Source of the DNA: Mya arenaria
Taxonomy: Eukaryota; Mollusca; Bivalvia; Myida; Myidae
Reading direction: 5' to 3'
Assembly (NCBI RefSeq): GCF_026914265.1
Contig: NC_069138.1
Span: forward strand, 26,317,262-26,381,261
DNA length: 64,000 nt
Part shown: piece after piece, positions 45,101-56,382 of the stretch
How the letters are laid out: each line of letters starts with the position of its first letter
How positions within the stretch are numbered: position 1 is the stretch's first letter
Notes under the pieces: generated by a model
What the model was told of the DNA's origin: nothing
The model's database searches: none
The model's input: only the letters and a program-made list of their open reading frames with translations
Position numbers and translations under genes: made by a program

Positions 45101-48100
45101 ATGACAAAGGATAACAATGAAAATTAACAAAAAATGATGCCCCGAAAACATTAATAATAAAGTAATTGCAGTTCGCTTCTTTACACTAAATTTCAACAAA
45201 ATTGGATTTGAAATTGCCTTTTTCACAATTTGCAGCGGCCAAAAAAAGGGTGTATCTAATATATTTTCAGCAATTGTTTTACGTTTCCGTTCTCTTCTCA
45301 AATGATGTGAAAATAATATAGGGTCGCCAGGCTTCCAAAATTCATTTAACTGTACATTGGAAACCATGATATCATTTCATGCCAAAAACAGTGGCCATTT
45401 CGTCTGTGTTAATTCACTGTCTATCTCATGCAAAGAACTACCAAAAAAAATATCCCAAAAGGTGAAAAAAATAAATGATCGGAAAAATACTGTTGGCTGG
45501 CAGACAATGCGAATGTCCGTCGGACAGTCGGACATGTCCGGTATATTTCCATTTTGACCGACGAAACTTTTGTTTTGGTCGGTCACAATGTCCGGTGAAA
45601 AATTAAAGTCAGCACCGTCTAATTTTCGGAAAATTTACTTTCAGTTTCTAAATAAATGTTCAGAGTTATTTTTAACTATTATATCATGATTATTCAGCAT
45701 GTTAATCCGTGTATCACTATTTGTAAACCCCGTTTCGACATGTTTCCGTAAAAGCCAATAAAACGCGTTAGGTTCCGATTTCAGTTTGTAATCTAATACT
45801 TTTATTTTACGGAATTGTTCGGAAATTACAAAATTCCGTATGTATTTATTTTCGGCGAAGTGGTTCCCGGCAATCGTGTTAATTTAAATGTGATGATTAA
45901 TATACCGAGCTGACTTTCTTTCCGCTCTGTTTAACATTGCCAATAACAAGAACTCTACTTTCGTTTTTGCATAAATGTTGTGCCTGAGTTTGACTTGTAG
46001 TACAATTCGTTACATTTTATAACCGTACTGTATCTTTAAATTAAAGATGAATTAAAAGAGTAAGATCTAGCTGTTCCATGGGTAGACGAACCAGATATGA
46101 GTTTTTTTTGGGAGGCAAGGGAAGAAAAAAATTGACATAAGATCCGAATATTGATTTTTTTTACATGATGTTTGGCTTTTTTTGTAATTTATTATAGTAC
46201 TGTAGGACAAATCTAACCAAAAAGATCTAGACCTATTATAATGGGAACAAAACTTATTTAAAAAAGAGGCTTAAAATCAAGGTTTAGGCTGATGTAACTG
46301 AATACTGTTTGTAACATTGCGACAGGTAAAAATTTGGTGCGACAGGTAAACTTTCAGTGTTTACCTGTCGCAATGTCCTGTGAAGAAGAAAAAGTTTTCG
46401 CGTTGTCTGGGCTGGCTCTAAAAAAGTTAAGGTCGGTGTGAAAAAATATTGTAGGTAAAGGAACCGGAAATCATTTCTTGCTTTGCCTTCTTAGTAAGTA
46501 TGTTGGCTAGAAAAAGGATATGATTTGTATTTTCCCTTCCTCTTGATTTCTACAAGAGGGAAGACCAGCCTTATAGCTCTGTTACACTGTGATCCCCAAT
46601 GGTAGGCCTGCTCCCCGGGACTCGCCCCTAGCACCAGCAGTAGTTCCTGTCTGTAGACACCAGTCTCCATACATCCTGTCCACTGTACAACAGCTGGAAG
46701 TAGAAATAGATATTTGTTATATTTGCCTGGACTGAAGGCCTACTCCCCGGGACTGGCCCCAAGAACCAGCAGTAGTTCCTGTCTGTAGACACCGGTCTCC
46801 ATACATCCTGTCCACTGTACAACAGCTGGAAGTAGAAATAGATATTTGTTACATTTGCCTGGACTGAAGGCCTGCTCCCCGGGACTCGCCCCTAGCACCA
46901 GCAGTAGTTCCTGTCTGTAGACACCGGTCTCCATACATCCTGTCCACTGTACAACAGCTGGAAGTAGAAATAGATATTTGTTATATTTGCCTGGACTGAA
47001 GGCCTGCTCCCCGGGACTGGCCCCAAGAACCAGCAGTAGTTCCTGTCTGTAGAAACTTCACCCAAGGCAACATGTTCCCAGCCGAAAAGCTTGAAAAAGA
47101 TTTTTTTTGTTTTAAAGAATTACAGAACCCCAACTTAAAGCTGCACTCTCACAGATTGAACGTTTTGACAATTGTTTTCATTTTTTTCTTGGAACGAGCC
47201 AATTTTTGCGAAAATCAATGAAAACCAGTGATACAAGACTGCTGACAAAATTTAGATCTCAGATTTTTATATTTAAGTTCAAAAATTGATGTTTTATGCA
47301 TTTTTCTTAAACTGTTAGTAACGGTTTAAGCCATAAAACATTATTTTTTTAACAGAAATATGAAAATCTACGATCTGATTTTTTGTCAACAATCTTATAT
47401 CATTGGTTTGCAGATATTTACGCAAAAAGTTGCTCTTTCCAAGACAAAAAATAAAAAAAGTTGTCAAAACGTTCAATCTGTGAGAGTGCGGCTTTAATGT
47501 TGATTTCAACAGTTACTATAACCTCCAGTTATAGAGGTTTCCATCATTTTGTGATATTTTACAGTTTGATCACTCTTCAGTGCTCAGAGTCAAGTGCAAT
47601 TCAGCCCCAAATGCTCAGACTTATATATCCCAAACCAGTTTTGCATGATAAAGAGATTGAGTAATAGCAGAGAAACAAACCCACATTTTTTATAACTTTT
47701 CTGCCAATCTTTTTTTAAATCAATATGGATTATTCGAAAGAAAAATTGTAATTCTCTATTTAAGTCAAAATGAAGCCAATTTTAACTGATTTTCCCAATC
47801 AAAAAGACCCTAGTCCTATTCCTTATATGATGAGAAATGTACTGTCTTTTATTTTTTATTAGCCTACGTGACCAAGTCAAATAATTTCATTGGCTGTGAC
47901 ATTTTACTTCATGATCTACTTTCCAGGGTTTCAATGTTAAAATCTAAGTTGGTAATTACTTAATGACTGTGTCTGTCTGCCTTTAGTTTCCTGTTAGACA
48001 ATGCTTACAGCTGGCCTTCCCTAGTGGTTTAATACAACAACAGCTCATTGTCCATTACAAATGTCCTGCAACATCTCATGTCAAATATCAAAACTTTTTT

Positions 48101-51100
48101 ACTAACTTGGTAGATGGTCAACAATTCTTTGTGTCTGCCTTAAGTTTACTGTAAAGACAATGCCAACAGCTGGCCTTCCCTGAGTTTACTGTCAAGACAA
48201 TGCCAACAGCTGGCCTTCCCTGAGTTTACTGTCAAGACAATGCCAACAGCTGGCCTTCCCTGAGTTTACTGTCAAGACAATGCCAACAGCTGGCCTTCCC
48301 TGAGTTTACTGTCAAGACAATGCCAACAGCTGGCCTTCCCTGAGTTTACTGTCAAGACAATGCCAACAGCTGGCCTTCCCTGAGTTTACTGTCAAGACAA
48401 TGCCAACAGCTGGCCTTCCCTGAGTTTACTGTCAAGACAATGCCAACAGCTGGCCTTCCCTGAGTTTACTGTCAAGACAATGCCAACAGCTGGCCTTCCC
48501 TGAGTTTACTGTCAAGACAATGCCAACAGCTGGCCTTCCCCGAGTTTACTGTCAAGACAATGCCAACAGCTGGCCTTCCCCGAGTTTACTGTCAAGACAA
48601 TGCCAACAGCTGGCCTTCCCCGAGTTTACTGTCAAGACAATGCCAACAGCTGGCCTTCCCCGAGTTTACTGTCAAGACAATGCCAACAGCTGGCCTTCCC
48701 CGAGTTTACTGTCAAGACAATGCCAACAGCTGGCCTTCCCTTGTGGTTAAATACAACAACAGTAACACATAGTCCATTGAGAATGTCTGAGAACATCTCA
48801 TGTCAAATTTCAAAACTTCTTACTTACTTGGTAAATGTTCAACAATTCTCTCAGTGTCCGCATTCAGTTCTCTGGAAGATGATAACAGCTGGGCTTCCCT
48901 GGGGGGTAAATGGAACAGCGACTCATTGTCCATAGGGAATGTCTGTACTGTGGTGGGGCACTCTATCATGGTGATGCCATAATAGAAGGTTGTGCGAAAA
49001 GTTAAGGTAAATCGTTTGTAAAAGTGAATCTATCATTAAATAACATATCATTTTAGGCTACAAAACATTAAGGTAGGAAAACCATGATATTAAAATTTCA
49101 TGGCGTAACACTAGTTCTTGTGATTATTCAAACAACAGTATTTGAACCATCATCATTAAAGGTCAACTTCAACCTATGGGTAACATACTATTTACAGTTT
49201 GCAATTTAATACAGTTAGGACAAGATAACACTATGATATCTTGTTATGTAAGGTTTGGTAAAAGGATGTTTTTTGTATTTCCCCTTGCGCTGTGCCTGGC
49301 TGTTCGGGAAGAGCTCTCTGATCGCACGATTACATGCTGATGACCAGATTAGAGCGTCGTTGAAATCAGTAGTTGAGCTGATACAATAGAGCAGGTTGTC
49401 TCGAGAAACACTACCCCTCTCACTCTCAACCAAGTACTCTGAAACAAAGGGGCAACGAGTTTCAATGAAAAAGAAATAACTATTTAACCTTTATCAGCGT
49501 TTTATTTACTTTTTTGTGAATAGGGCCAGGGCTCTTTGAATTGTGAAAAAAACTTCAAAATGCCCAAAATTTTGAATTTACGATAAAGTTTATTTAAAAC
49601 AAAGAAACAAAGCTAAGCCCCCTTGAAGATCCTGGGTTTGAATAATTTTAGGAGAACAAGACTGCATTTAGACAAATCTGGGCAAGAAACATATCTAGGC
49701 AAGCAGACTTGTTAAAGAGTAAAAAAAACAAAGTCATCAAAAACCTCATGCAAGTACGGATTAAAGTCATAACCAAATATTGCCTTATTTAGACATTAAA
49801 GCTGCACTCTCACAGATTTACCATTTTTACAACTTTTTTATTTTTTGTCATTGAAAGAGCAGATTTTTGCGAAAATATCTGTAAACCAGTGATAAAAGAC
49901 TGCTGACAAAAGATCATATCGCAGACTTTCATATTTCCGTTTGAAAATTAATGTTAAAATCATGGCTTAAACTGTTACTAACGGTTTAAGAAAAATGGAT
50001 AAAACATCCAACTTTTGAACTTAAATATAAAAATCTGTGACCTTATTTTTTGTCAGCCGTCTTATATAACTGGTTTCAATGGATTTTCGCAAAAATTGGC
50101 TTGTTCCAAGACAAAAAATAAAAAAAATGTCAAAACGTTCAATCTGTGAGAGTGCAGCTTTAACTGATAATTGGTATTATTTGCGTTATATTTTTCAAAT
50201 GAGAATCAAAAGTTTGTGTTACTTGCAGTCTCATATATACATAGTACATTGCAAATTAATGTACCTGGGAAGAGTTCCTTCAGTTTATGGACCCTCCAGT
50301 TTTCCCCCGTTTCACATGTTCCATTTTCTAGAGCAGTTTTCCCTGTAGGACTGCCTCGTCTTCCATCATTTCCTGACCCTTCAGTTTCCATCTTGCTTTC
50401 AAACAGCTGGGAACAGTTTCTCTGATATCCGATTGGACAGGAGTAGTCAGGTGACCCCCTCATCAAAGATGGCGAACTCTGGTGATCTGGACCTGGACTA
50501 GAAGTCTGCAGCATGTTCCATAGCATTGATTTGTGCACTCTGTCGAAGTGTTTCTCATACTCATCAATCCTATGATATTGGAAGCTACAAGCGTGACAAT
50601 TCAGAGGTCTATCAGAGGCAACACAATCTCGCTTTTTATTATCTGCATCTGATTCAATTGCCTTGTTTTCTGGACTATTTGTGTTTCTTGACTTCTCATT
50701 TTGCAATGATATATCACCTTTGTTAGTAAACTTTCCTAGCAGCTTATTTCTAAGAAAAGCCATAATTGAAGAGGTTGGCGCAGGGCTGTTTTGGTGTTGG
50801 TTGGTGGTTTTCCCATCATCTTCACTTTCTGAATCCGCAGTCTGGTCATTCAATGGATTTCTGGTAAATCGTTTACGTTTTTTAATGACCATGTCCACAG
50901 GACATTCACTGGGTCTTTTTGTGTTGTGTCTTGCATTTTCAAAAACAGTACATGAAGAATTTCCATAAGGTGAAACTACTGGTGTTTTTATTTTGTGGTT
51001 AAAAGGTGCGGACTTAGAATGTACAATGTATTTATGGAACAAACTCGGCTCAGGTTTTCTCGGGTTTTGGTTGTAAGCCTGACTGTACAAATATGGATTG

Positions 51101-52893
51101 TTGCTTTGACTCAGGATTTGTGAACTTATACAAGGATTTTTGGGAACACCACTGTTTTCAACATTCTCATTCAAACCTTCATCCTTGTCAGATAATGTAC
51201 TCTCAGGATTCAGTACTCTCCTCTTGTGACTAGCCAAGTTACAGTGTGCTTGAAATGTTGACTTGATAGGGGATTTCCAGTTGCATATCTGGCAGAAGTA
51301 CACAATATTCCCCCCTTCTCTAACGAGCTTTGTAAATTTCCCGAACTCTGCAGTTGAAGCTGGTGTAAAAGGAAACTTGTTATCTGGATCTTTTGACCGA
51401 CTCCTTCCCTGAACATCAGATTTTGCAATTTGGTCAGTAATTTTCTTAATGTCAATATCACATCTCTCCTTAGTTTTTGAACTTGCAGCATTAAATGTTG
51501 CTAGAGTTTCATTCACAACTTCACCTTTCTTTGTGAGGTCCAAAGATCCATTCAAAGTTTCTATTCCGGTATGATCCACCAACTGTTTTGGATTTTGGAA
51601 GTCATGTGATGGTTTTGATCTTTTTACAATCTTTGCTCGGAATTGTCTATGCCCTGAAGAGTCTGAATCACTGTCATTGACACTCTCATGATCTTCATTG
51701 GTATTACCATGGAAATCTGTGACATCACTTCCTTCTATGTCACATGATATGCTGATGTCACTTCCTGTGTGGGAAAACATCATATGCTCTTTCAGATCTT
51801 CAATTGTCTGAAACTGTAATGAACATGATCCACAGGAATGAGGTTGATCACCTTGTGACAAATGCAGTTTGTTTACATGGTCTATGAAACTCTGCTTTGA
51901 TGTCATTATAGAAGGAATAGTTGTACAAAGTGTACATTTGTAAAGTATTTCAGCAAATTTCATAACATTCTCATTGTCATTGTTCTTGTACTCCTTTTTA
52001 TGTGCATTTCCCTTCTTGTAAGCTTTTGAGGTCTTATTACAAACACCAAGTAGATTGAGAGTTTTACAGGAGTCTTTAGTTTCATTTAACCAAGCTCTAA
52101 GATATTGCACAGGAGGGTTTTTCACTACACTGATCATCTTTTCACCATTTTTAATTCTAGTCATGTCATTAGCACTCGACTGGACATTTCTTTCACTTTT
52201 CACTTTGTTGGTGTTGCCTTCATCAGTGCCCACATCACCTTTAGTCCTTGGTGACATCAACAACATTTTCTTCTTGCTTTCACTGATCACTCTGTTAGTG
52301 GTATCTTCATCAGTTTTATCACTGTCCCCATCATTTACATCCTTGACATCAACCTTTTCTGGTTTCTCAAACCAATGTCCTTCATTGTTTCCTATTTCAT
52401 CATTCTGACCACAATTTTCTTCTTCAGAGTGATCAGTCACTTTACTTGAATCTTCGGTCACTTTATTTTCAGCACCTCCTACTTCATCCATTCCAGAGAA
52501 ATCACTGTCCAGGTCCAGCTTAACAGCATCTTTCAGACAAAATTTTGATTCAGCACTTCCTTTGTTAGAATCATCCATACCTCCAACATGTTTATCTTTC
52601 AGGCAAGCTTTAGTTTTGCTGGTTCCATTCTCATAATCATCAATGTCTTGCACATTTGTTTCATGATAATTCTCTGTCTCAAGTTCATGTTTATCTGAAT
52701 CCACAACCTTATCTTCCTCCTTAATATCTTTATCTTCTTGATACATTTCATTGCAGTTTTCACTTGGACTGTCCATGTATCTTCTGCAGGACGTAAAGCT
52801 GGGGATTTTAAGAATTCCCGACGACATGGAGCATGGGCAGGAGCTAGCTGCCAGCATCTCTTGTTGTTGCCTTTGAGGACTTAAACTGTTCAT
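42190..52893 (-). CDS. C2H2 zinc-finger protein with two tandem RFX-like winged helices, six exons
   Basis: Exons (minus, 5' to 3'): 50265-52893, 49270-49438, 48828-48991, 46522-46693, 44251-44293, 42190-42690. The phases join to 3678 nt, 1225 aa. Domains: acidic Ser-rich N-terminus; C2H2 fingers at C320-H344, C354-H375, C534-H556 and C766-H787; a basic stretch KKRKRF (671-676), a likely nuclear signal; first winged helix about 865-945 (VSRDNLL, ACNRAIRELFP, RKGKYK-K-TFYYGI); second about 980-1055 (VYRQELL, QCNRAIRLVFP, KRKGKYK-S-TMYMGV); a disordered SPxK-rich tail ending MSIDVEF. The ending resembles the RFX R-x-x-G...Y-x-Y-Y-G-I motif. Introns 2 and 4 need AT-AC type splicing. ATG 52893 follows an in-frame stop; a 5' UTR acceptor lies at 53012. 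Role inferred: nuclear DNA-binding regulator. I know no named orthologue. Confidence 0.82.
42815..43263 (+). mobile_element. MITE family A copy
   Basis: Ends AGGGACTTAACACCAGATGG and CATCCGGCATCAAGTCCCT, TTAA on both flanks. In the last intron of the zinc-finger/RFX gene. Same orientation as 63159-63594. Confidence 0.8.
44294..46521 (-). other. putative U12-type AT-AC intron in RFX-like domain 2
   Basis: 2228 bp. Donor ATATCCTTTT, an exact U12 AT-AC donor; branch-site-like TATCCTTAAC ends about 10 bases before an acceptor ending CATCAC. Joining TC + A gives serine and completes KYKSTMYMGV. Same codon position and phase (2) as the intron in domain 1. Confidence 0.82.
45480..46440. repeat. unclassified repeat-like segment inside the second AT-AC intron
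   Basis: Holds inverted motifs GTCGGACATGTCCGG and GACCGACGAAAC near 45520-45600 and several GCGACAGGTAAA motifs near 46320-46375. Minus-strand open pieces (for example PDIVTDQNKSFVGQNG) look like relics of a coding repeat. A second CCTTAAC at 46426-46432 is followed by TTTTTTAG, but that acceptor gives no G-x-Y-x-G ending, so it is not used here. Confidence 0.4.
46575..47057 (-). repeat. 132-bp tandem repeat carrying the exon 4 acceptor and start
   Basis: CTCCCCGGGACT recurs at 46611, 46743, 46875 and 47007 (132-bp period, a multiple of 3). Each unit is intron end (CTATTTCTACTTCCAG) plus the first part of exon 4 of the zinc-finger/RFX gene. Units alternate between CTCGCCCCTAGCACC and CTGGCCCCAAGAACC, an A-B-A-B order, so a 264-bp pair was probably duplicated. 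Only the copy starting at 46693 continues into the complete exon. Confidence 0.85.
47139..47493. mobile_element. fold-back MITE family D copy
   Basis: Ends AGCTGCACTCTCACAGATTG and CAATCTGTGAGAGTGCGGCT, TTAA flanks; palindromic arms about 170 bp. In the intron between exons 3 and 4 of the zinc-finger/RFX gene. Confidence 0.85.
47930..48820 (-). pseudogene. two decayed copies of exon 3 of the zinc-finger/RFX gene
   Basis: Two further copies of the 3' half of exon 3 with its donor: one at about 47930-48060, one spanning about 48061-48820 and split by the minisatellite. Shared landmarks on the minus strand are AATGGACAAT, GGGAAGGCCAGCTGTT and the donor-like CTACCAAGTTAGTAA (functional exon: TTACCAAGTAAGTAA). 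Neither copy keeps the reading frame. Confidence 0.75.
48141..48740. repeat. 40-bp minisatellite, exactly 15 units
   Basis: Fifteen 40-bp units, TGAGTTTACTGTCAAGACAA then TGCCAACAGCTGGCCTTCCC. Unit 1 (48141) has TAAG/GTAAAG variants, units 2-10 start TGAG, units 11-15 start CGAG; otherwise identical. Forty is not a multiple of three, so the plus-strand ORFs across it are artefacts. Confidence 0.97.
48992..49269 (-). other. putative U12-type (AT-AC class) intron in RFX-like domain 1
   Basis: 278 bp. Donor ACATCCTTTT (one base off the U12 consensus ATATCCTTT, giving AC instead of AT at the start), branch-site-like CCTTAAC at 49001-49007, then TTTTCGCAC and the acceptor ends AC. No GT-AG alternative keeps the frame. 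Joining AA + A gives lysine and completes KYKKTFYYGI. Confidence 0.75.
49800..50159. mobile_element. fold-back MITE family D copy
   Basis: 360 bp, ends AGCTGCACTCTCACAGATTT and CAATCTGTGAGAGTGCAGCT, TTAA flanks. In intron 1 of the zinc-finger/RFX gene. Confidence 0.85.
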
Positions 52894-53014
52894 TTCAGAA
52901 TTAATTCTAAAGATTCACATATAAGACTTGAAGAATGTTTAGTTGAGGTATATGCATGTCCATTTTTAAGCCCATCATTCATGCCTTAATCATCCAGTTA
53001 TGTCACAGCACCTG
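52894..53014 (-). other. probable 5' UTR part of exon 1 and its acceptor
   Basis: TTATGATTACAG|GTGCTG on the minus strand gives an acceptor at 53012-53013, so exon 1 would run from 53011 with about 118 bases of leader and at least one non-coding exon upstream. An in-frame TGA lies about 27 bases before the ATG at 52893. Confidence 0.5.
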
Positions 53015-54740
53015 TAATCATAAGACAAAATTTTAAATAATATTTTTTGTAAACAACATGTACACATGTAAAATTTATCATCTTGTATATCTTGTATTTA
53101 TGTTCACTTTGGAAATATCTTTTCAAGAACCCTGCGCTCTAAATAAGAACTATTTTTGCCTCATTCAGCAAACGCCTAGAATACCTGCTAAATTTGATTA
53201 TCTGTCATATATAGAGTCAGAATTATCAAATACTACCACACAGCTTGTTAACAAGTACCCATCACCTAGAAAGGAGGCAGAGTTAAAAACTTGCATAAGA
53301 CCAATCAGTATAAGTTACAATATAGTGGTGTGTAACCTAAATTATACAATATGGTATGGGTTTACATGCATGACATCTGAGCTGGTGTACTTGACAAATT
53401 TCACCAATGTTATGTTTTTCATCGGAAATGTTGCATTTTTTTTAAGTTCGAGTCCAGGAAAGTACTTTTCAAATTGACCCCCTGCACGTCTTATAGGATA
53501 TTTACGGTAAATATGACAAAATGATTAATGAATGTCTCTATGGGACAGCGAGTTTTAATTATAATAATATAACTTAAATTAACTGATGGCGATTTCTTAT
53601 TCAATTAACATCATAATATGCTCATATTTAAAGAATGAGCTTACTCAACCACTTGCATTTAACACTTAAAATAGTAGATTTATATTTAAACATGAATGCC
53701 TATATCCAACTATTTACACAACTTAATTTCAACGTAAATATAATAACTGCAGTAGTACCACAAATTGCTGACTACATTTTAGTGTTACTAAATTTACATC
53801 TGTACTGCTGCATGTTGTTGCAGCTATTGTAGATACTGCAATTGTCACAGTTGTTGGTATAGTATTAATAAATAAACTTCTTATAATGACATGTTATACC
53901 ATAGATATTTTATTGATCTTGTCTTTAACATCAGTATAATAATACCTTAGCTATTTTTTTTCTCCATTTACCGAATGAAAACCATTTGAATTTATTATTT
54001 ACTCCATAGAAAAGACAACTTAATTTTAAAAAATATCACATATTTCAGAAAATATAAATGGCAATACATACCACACAGTGAAATCTCTTGAAACAATGAT
54101 TTTAAGATTTAATATTTATTAAACTTAAACCAACAAGACTTAAATCCTATACATCAGAAGCAATAATGAAACTAAGAGCTCAACTCCGGGAAGAGGAGAA
54201 ATGAAAAACCCATAGAATAAATAAAGCCGACAGACAGGCGACCTGTTCAAAGTGTCGAGTCGGTGGCAGACATTTCGTCTGGTGAGGAATTAGCAAGGCC
54301 AGGGGATAATTGTAGCAAGCAGACAGATGTCTGCACTGACACAGGGCGGACCAGACAGAGCGGAGACCTTTCTCATGCGCCATGCCGTGAATACCTAGGC
54401 TATATCTGCTTTATGTGCCCTGTACTCATGATTGATCTAGCTTTTATTTCATTTACAAGATGAAATATTGTATGTTTACTCAATAAAATCTTGCGAGTTT
54501 TAACTCACATTTCTAACAATAAAACCTACTTTTGTTTCCTTGTCAATGCTTCAATCAAATAGCTGATGCTTCCTATCTGGTATGTTGTCTATTGTCAAGT
54601 TTATCTTTTTCACTTGTTAGGCCACAATAATAAATAGTTTGTTTGGTGGTACCCTCTCCAGGTAGGGTAGGCTTTAAGTAATAACGTTATTGTCATCGTC
54701 GGATAATCAGGTGTTAACGAAATCTTATGTACAAAATTTT

Positions 54741-55113
54741 GAAGTGACACTCTTATTCAAAATCAATACATACAGATGTATAATAAATATAAATTTTGAC
54801 TGATAAAACTTCTACTTAATAATTAATGCATTTATGGAAAATATTAATTACTGATGACAAGATTGTAACCGTGTATTTAGTAGCTGAAAACGCAAAAATA
54901 TTAAATGATTGGTGAATGCTAAATGATTTACTGCGATCTACTATAGTCTCATAAAGTAGAAATACTGTGTTTTATGAACATTTCTTCCAAATTAAACTCG
55001 GTACCCTTCATAAGAATCATTGTTTTCGACATTTATTTATCCTTTTTGGAATATTAAAACAATATTATTGATTTTGGTAAATCTTATTTGGGGAAAAAGA
55101 GTGCATCTTTAAA
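54741..55113 (+). mobile_element. MITE family B copy
   Basis: Begins GAAGTGACACTCTTATTC, ends AAAGAGTGCATCTTTAA. Interior keeps TATTAAATGATTGGTGAATG and CTCATAAAGTAGAAATACTG. Close to 4851-5204. Confidence 0.75.
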
Positions 55114-56382
55114 GGATTTAAACTTCATATTAAGTTACACACACTAAGAACATACATAGTGTTAGAATAATTTACCAAAGGGCTTTAAAAACAATAGGTA
55201 ACAGGGTCAGGTAACCTGAACCAAACAGGTTTTTAAGGCCTAGGTAGAGGGTATATATTTTGGGACATAAGAAGTTTTTCGAAGTTGATCATGAAACACC
55301 AAACAACCTGTTTATTAAATGTTGCCTATAAAAATTTTTTAGTGAAGAGTGTTTTAAAACTTGTTTCCAAAATATTGGCTCGATTGAGACTCTGCGTAAA
55401 AAAATATTCGCAAAAATTAATAATCTTCAATGCTGTTTAAGTTTTGATAGGACGAAAACAATCAAATAAACTACATGTACAATTTAAGAGAAAATTAAAT
55501 AGGAAGTTGAATCAGTATCATACAATGTTGCATTAATGATTAAACACTCAGTGGCAATATGAACACCGCCCTGAACTATATAAACCAATGAACAAGTCAC
55601 AAAACAACATGATGCAGTTTACTTTTTGAAATTTTTTGGGCCCCATTCATAATTCTAATCATTGTGCATTTTTTTATTAAAGCAATTTAAGTCCTTCGAA
55701 GCAGCATCTTTTATTTCCCTGGCTGAATTTTGTCTTGAATTAGAAAAAACACTGCAAAAGATTGGCAAAAAAGTCAGGAGGGGAATTCTAGAAGGAATAG
55801 GGGGATATTCTGTAATAAATTTAAATGAATGGAATTGGAAATATGACAAAAAAAGGTTTCAGGACAAAGAATCACTCCTAAGTTTTAAACATTTGAAAAT
55901 ATTCCCAATTATATGAGCATGAGGAAAGTAAGTCTTAAGTCATGCTTAATTAAACGACTGTCATGTTAAAAGAGATGTTGAAATTAGTAAAAACAATTTT
56001 ACAATGTTGAGATCAATACCTGGGATATTTAGACAGAGCTCAGATAGGCTGACACACTGGCCTACTGTCTAGACAGAGACAGAGACAGAAAGATACATCA
56101 TCATAAAAAAAAATGAAATATAAAAGAACATCATTCAATTAAATTGTTGCTGTTTAACAAGGGTAATAGTTTATGCAAAACAAAAAGAATGTAATTGAAT
56201 ATGTAATTTACAACCATTTTGTAGATTTAAAAGTAAGCTAAACAGGGAGTTTAATGGATGGAGGATGCTGATCACTGTATAAACATCATATAAGTGTATA
56301 CCTGCTCCTAGGAGGTCTTAAACAATTTGTACAGAAGAACAGGAGAGTACAGTATGTATGTATATATATATATATACAAGGC

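Noticed and set aside
45005-45367. Minus-strand ORF with LNEFWKPGDPILFSHHLRRE as an extra exon
   Set aside because: It lies inside the second AT-AC intron, and exons 4, 5 and 6 join in phase without it; the family is not recognised.
46628-46934. Minus-strand ORFs repeating YSGQDVW / METGVYRQELL as a separate repeat protein
   Set aside because: They are read-through of the 132-bp array across intron sequence; only the last unit is the start of true exon 4.
48141-48740. CRISPR-like regular array
   Set aside because: Units are contiguous 40-bp copies without unique spacers, in a eukaryotic intron; it is a minisatellite derived from exon 3.
48520-48935. Plus-strand repetitive ORFs (QCQQLAFP-type proteins)
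   Set aside because: They are the 40-bp minisatellite read in three frames; the sequence lies in an intron of a minus-strand gene.
49215-49269. Stop at 49215 as the real end of the zinc-finger/RFX gene (HPFTKPYITRYHS tail)
   Set aside because: The tail starts exactly at a U12-like donor, the paralogous exon 4 shows the same arrangement, and splicing there completes the RFX-like motif.
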